The notes beneath the pieces are model-generated. The model did no database searches. It saw only the letters and a program-made list of their open reading frames with translations, and was not told the DNA's origin. From assembly GCF_013618865.1 (NCBI RefSeq), contig NZ_JABSOE010000006.1, positions 1 through 64,000 on the forward strand: a stretch of 64,000 nucleotides of DNA, in the 5' to 3' direction. Positions 61,311 through 64,000 of this stretch are shown here, piece after piece. Source of the stretch: Phocaeicola faecicola. Lineage in GTDB: Bacteria > Bacteroidota > Bacteroidia > Bacteroidales > Bacteroidaceae. The position numbers were made by a program, and so were the translations under genes. Numbering within the stretch: the first letter of the stretch is position 1; every line of letters begins with the position of its first letter.

Positions 61311-62600
61311 TTAGTCCGTATCTTTTTGACATTCAGGCAGGTTGATGGAACTGACCACTTGTGTCCAATAGTTTCTGACATCCTTCCAGTGATAATACGG
61401 AGCCCGGTCGGTAGCAATCGGGAGACTGACTTCCCGTTCGTTCAGCAACAGTTTGACCAGGATGTCGTCCTTTTCCGGATGACGGTAAAAGATGAGCTGT
61501 ATGTTTCCGCACATGGGAATGATGCGGTAGGTGCGGTAGGTTTCCGCAATCTGCTGCCAGTCGTCCGTTGCCTTCGCCAGGTGATTGATGCCCATCAGCA
61601 CTGCCAGCGGAGCCAGGTTGGTATCGTGGCCGTAGCGCAGGGTAGCCCCTTTCTTGCCCGAAGCAATCACCGTATCGGCAGCGGCAATGAAATTGTTCAG
61701 CAGGTTACGTTCCAGCTGATACATGCACGATCCGCTGAGGGGAGAAGCTCCTTTCTCATAATACCATTCGAAGTTGTTCCGCTGCCAGAGGTCGTACCGT
61801 TCCCGGTCGGTAAACAGGAAAGAGAGATGCTGCGGACCGTAGCTGCTCTGGCAGATGCCGTCAAGCTCAAACAGGTCGGTCATGAGCTTGACCGGATGCT
61901 GCACCGTGGCGGGATGGGTAAACAACTGTTTCATCAGTCGCTCCGGATGTACATACACACTGTCGGCCAACCGGTAAATGCTGTCTGCGCCGGCCAGATG
62001 CAACCGCTCATACTCCGGATTCTTGTATTTCATGAAGTCGCTGTCGTGTTCACTGGCATCGGTAGTGATGACCAGCCGCGGATTGAGTCCCTTCAGTTCG
62101 ATGCATCCTGCCGCCATCGACAGAAAGGCCCGCGTCTTGTAAGTGGACCGTGCATCCACATGTACCCCTTCGGTAAAAATCTGAGGAAAGGCCGCATACA
62201 TGCGACGGACCAGTTCCCTGTGCTGCTCAGCCCCCTTCGGCGTCAGTTCCCCGTACCGTCCTTCCGCTTCAGCCGCCAGTTCTTTCACAATTTCCAGCGC
62301 ACGCTTTCCGTCCGCTGTCAGTCCGTGCTGTTTCTCCGCTTCGGCAAGCACCCTGAGCGGTTCCTCGTACTTCTTCTGCTTGGTGAGATAACGCGAACCG
62401 TGGCGTGCGAACGTCGAGATATAAAACGGTTCGTACCCTTCGGGAGACGGCGTAAGTGCTGTTTCCGGAGCCTGATACGCATAATATTTTCCGGCTGCCA
62501 ACTGAGGATTTTCACAGATTTCTTTCCAGGCACTTTGTCCCGCTGCCGGAAGACAGATGCTTCCGGACAAACATAACATTGCAATGATAGACTGTCTCAT
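61311..62600 (-). CDS. Secreted histidine-type (phytase-like) phosphatase
   Basis: A 429-aa protein with a signal peptide (AMLCLSGSICLPAAGQS). The phosphohistidine motif RHGSR (66-70, His67) and the proton-donor motif GHDTN (His325, Asp326) define clade-2 histidine phosphatases. The HD donor is like classical phytases (AppA type), not the HAE form of MINPP-type enzymes. It probably dephosphorylates inositol phosphates or other phosphomonoesters in the periplasm. It lies just upstream of the TonB receptor, with a terminator between. Confidence 0.87.
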   Translation of the reverse strand: MRQSIIAMLCLSGSICLPAAGQSAWKEICENPQLAAGKYYAYQAPETALTPSPEGYEPFYISTFARHGSRYLTKQKKYEEPLRVLAEAEKQHGLTADGKRALEIVKELAAEAEGRYGELTPKGAEQHRELVRRMYAAFPQIFTEGVHVDARSTYKTRAFLSMAAGCIELKGLNPRLVITTDASEHDSDFMKYKNPEYERLHLAGADSIYRLADSVYVHPERLMKQLFTHPATVQHPVKLMTDLFELDGICQSSYGPQHLSFLFTDRERYDLWQRNNFEWYYEKGASPLSGSCMYQLERNLLNNFIAAADTVIASGKKGATLRYGHDTNLAPLAVLMGINHLAKATDDWQQIAETYRTYRIIPMCGNIQLIFYRHPEKDDILVKLLLNEREVSLPIATDRAPYYHWKDVRNYWTQVVSSINLPECQKDTD

Positions 62601-62723
62601 TTCTTCACTCTTTTATCCTAAATCTGCCCAAAAGTAACTCTTTTCCTCCTGCCGCTTTGCCTTTCGGGCGGTAAGAATGTCCTGCAGAAGGCCCCTGAAA
62701 CCGCTTTGTAATCAGGCTGAAAC

Positions 62724-62762
62724 AAAAAAGACAAAAGCCCCTGCCGCGGGACTCCTGTCTTT
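62724..62762 (-). terminator. Second of two tandem terminators
   Basis: AAAGACA (62727-62733) pairs with TGTCTTT (62756-62762), with a further inner stem. TTTTTT follows on the minus strand. Backs up the terminator at 62780-62809. Confidence 0.65.
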
Positions 62763-62779
62763 CCCATTTTCCTGAAACT

Positions 62780-62809
62780 AAAAAAGGACTCCCGGCGGAA
62801 GTCCCTTTT
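62780..62809 (-). terminator. First terminator after Spy/CnrX-like gene
   Basis: AAAAAGGACT and AGTCCCTTTT form a stem with one mismatch around a GC-rich loop; TTTTTT follows on the minus strand, 10 nt after the stop of the 143-aa gene. Confidence 0.65.
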
Positions 62810-62818
62810 CTGAAAAAA

Positions 62819-63250
62819 TTATTTGTTGCTTTTTCTTGGCTTCAAGAGTTCACGGTGGAATCTTAACTCAGCCCGTTGTAAGTCGAAAATCTTTTTGGCC
62901 GGCAGAATCTTCTTGTATTTCTGCAGATATTCCTGTTCCAGCTGACAGGATTCCAGCCGGCATTTTACTACCTCTTCATTGATCTTGTCATACTCACTTT
63001 CCGTAAGTGTCTCCTTACCTTTCTTTATCTGCTGCCAGGCCTCCCGGTTCTTGATTTCCTTTTTATCCTGCAGTTCGAAGTACAGCGGGAAAAACTGTCT
63101 GGCCTCTTCTGCCGTGAGATTGGCCCTTTCCGTCAGAAAAGCCTGTTGGCGGTTTCTGAATTCCTGCTTGTTCATGCAGTGCTTCTGGGCCATCATTCCC
63201 AAGGGGAAGAGCAGGAAAGTGAATAATAAAAAGAGAAATATTTTTTTCAT
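62819..63250 (-). CDS. Spy/CnrX-like periplasmic helical protein
   Basis: A 143-aa protein with a signal peptide (LFTFLLFPLGMMAQ) and long amphipathic helices: MNKQEFRNRQQAFLTERANLT, EEARQFFPLYFELQDKKEIKNR and SCQLEQEYLQKYKKILPAKK. The LTAEEARQFFPLY turn resembles the LTxxQ repeats of Spy/CpxP and metal sensors such as CnrX. Two Cys (near 24 and 98) may bind metal or form a disulfide. It is the last gene of the sigma/anti-sigma operon. Confidence 0.65.
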   Translation of the reverse strand: MKKIFLFLLFTFLLFPLGMMAQKHCMNKQEFRNRQQAFLTERANLTAEEARQFFPLYFELQDKKEIKNREAWQQIKKGKETLTESEYDKINEEVVKCRLESCQLEQEYLQKYKKILPAKKIFDLQRAELRFHRELLKPRKSNK

Positions 63251-63262
63251 ACTGTCTTAGGT

Positions 63263-63637
63263 TTAGTTATAAATACTTTTATCTGCATCACTCAGATATT
63301 GATAAAGCTCGTAATCGTCCAGCATGGTCTGATTGATGATCGGTGCCAGATACTCGTCCGACAAGTCGGATACCGGACTCACATACTCAGCCGGTCCTGC
63401 CTGCTGCTCCTGCTTACCTACGAAAACCTGTACGGTAAACATCAGTCCCACGAACATGGCAGCCATGTATACCCACGGCTTCACCCGTTCCCACATGCTG
63501 ATTTCCTGTGTAGGCTGAGGCTCTTTTTCCGGAAGCCGCTCCATTACCTGCTGCGTCAGATTCTCAAAGTAACCTTCAGGAACCTTGAACGGATTTTCCT
63601 TTCCAATTTTCTGGAATAATTCTTTTTCTTCTTTCAT
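63263..63637 (-). CDS. Anti-sigma-like single-pass membrane protein
   Basis: A 124-aa protein from ATG 63637 (MKEEKELFQKIGKENPF); an upstream Met six codons before is possible. The N-terminal cytoplasmic part (about 1-55) is followed by one membrane helix (about 62-80, VYMAAMFVGLMFTVQVFVG) and a short periplasmic tail ending DADKSIYN. Size and position between an ECF sigma factor and a periplasmic helical protein suggest an anti-sigma factor, though no ZAS or FecR domain is visible. Confidence 0.6.
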   Translation of the reverse strand: MKEEKELFQKIGKENPFKVPEGYFENLTQQVMERLPEKEPQPTQEISMWERVKPWVYMAAMFVGLMFTVQVFVGKQEQQAGPAEYVSPVSDLSDEYLAPIINQTMLDDYELYQYLSDADKSIYN

Positions 63638-63684
63638 ATCTGTTACCCCTTTCATTGAGTTAGATAGATCTTTCTGCCAAAGGT

Positions 63685-64000
63685 TTAATCAAACTGTTGT
63701 AAAAATTGCTCTATTTTTTTGACTGCATGGTGGTAGGAAGCCTTCAAAGCCCCTACGCTTGTACCCAGAATTTCTGAAATCTCCTCGTATTTCATTTCCT
63801 GAAAATACTTCAGGTTGAAAATCATCCGCTGTTTTTCCGGTAGCGAAGCGATTGCCTCCTGCAGGTGCTTCTGGGTAGCATCCCCGTCAAAATAAGGGTC
63901 CCCTTCCAGCTGTTCCAGGTTGACCTCCGTATCGTCGATGGAGACATTGTTCTGCGCCCGTTGCTTGTTGAGGAAGGTCAGACATTCATTGAGCGCAATC
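63685..64000 (-). CDS. ECF-type RNA polymerase sigma factor, 3' part
   Basis: The C-terminal 104 codons of a sigma-70 family protein, truncated by the right window edge. Sigma region 4 is clear: LPEKQRMIFNLKYFQEMKYE followed by EISEILGTSVGALKASYHHA and a terminal IEQFLQQFD. An acidic linker (VNLEQLEGDPYFDGDA) precedes it, typical of ECF factors. It is the first recognised gene of an operon with the anti-sigma-like and Spy/CnrX-like genes. Confidence 0.88.
   Translation of the reverse strand, partial: IALNECLTFLNKQRAQNNVSIDDTEVNLEQLEGDPYFDGDATQKHLQEAIASLPEKQRMIFNLKYFQEMKYEEISEILGTSVGALKASYHHAVKKIEQFLQQFD

Overview
The window is a chromosomal segment of a gut-type Bacteroidales bacterium (Bacteroides/Phocaeicola-like). 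Evidence: a SusC/SusD glycan-uptake locus, SPOR, TPR and Spy-like envelope genes, many Cys-lipoproteins, almost no Shine-Dalgarno sequences, and repeated Bacteroidetes promoter elements (-7 box TAnnTTTG, sometimes with a -33 TTTG 19-21 bp upstream). Species cannot be fixed from the sequence alone.

Layout. 1-516: 5' part of an IS transposase running off the left edge. 702-11115: a minus-strand polysaccharide utilization locus (PUL) with a 506-codon-class lipoprotein, SusC, SusD, a catalytically dead GH18-like lipoprotein, a DUF1735/LamG lipoprotein and an EndoH/EndoF-type GH18 endo-beta-N-acetylglucosaminidase. It probably captures N-glycans at the cell surface, deglycosylates them and imports them. 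11116-13875: a spacer with a 49-nt near-perfect palindrome, then rng (RNase E/G), a 30-aa basic AURKAIP1/COX24-like peptide and an HU gene. 14055-17707: mutY, ssb, gldE-like and a phosphopantetheinyl transferase. 17711-23076: two-component system, asparaginase, HdeD-like membrane protein and an AraC regulator. 23285-24194: small envelope cluster (YtxH, holin-like). 24401-30049: SPOR lipoprotein, PCMD-like secreted protein, ruvX, def and a TPR protein. 30337-34066: thrS-infC-rpmI-rplT followed by a 6S RNA (Bacteroidales-1 type) with a near-consensus promoter. 34136-41258: lactonase-like lipoprotein, membrane-anchored NUC1 nuclease, AlaX-like editing protein, K+ channel, a short minus-strand sRNA candidate, an orphan HpaII-like nuclease overlapping an Fsr-like MFS exporter, and a patatin. 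41313-49874: GH13 enzyme, fabD, thiD, manC, TPR protein and glnS. 49875-50485: a long spacer with sRNA-like promoter/terminator units and an 11-bp direct-repeat array. 50486-55806: TraB/GumN protein, a 24-bp tandem repeat with a duplicated promoter, rarA, hydroxyacid dehydrogenase, C_GCAxxG protein, winged helix and mazG. 55931-62600: metallophosphatase, beta-helix lipoprotein, TonB receptor and histidine phosphatase, which look like an organic-phosphate acquisition island. 62819-64000: ECF sigma factor, anti-sigma-like membrane protein and Spy/CnrX-like periplasmic protein, cut by the right edge.

Most of the window is conserved housekeeping sequence. The least ordinary parts are the small-RNA units (6S, 37.9-38.0 kb, 50.1-50.2 kb), the orphan HpaII/MFS pair, the GH18 pseudo-enzyme in the PUL, the phosphate-type TonB island and the long palindrome at 11.5 kb. 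No CRISPR array, tRNA, rRNA or prophage was recognised.
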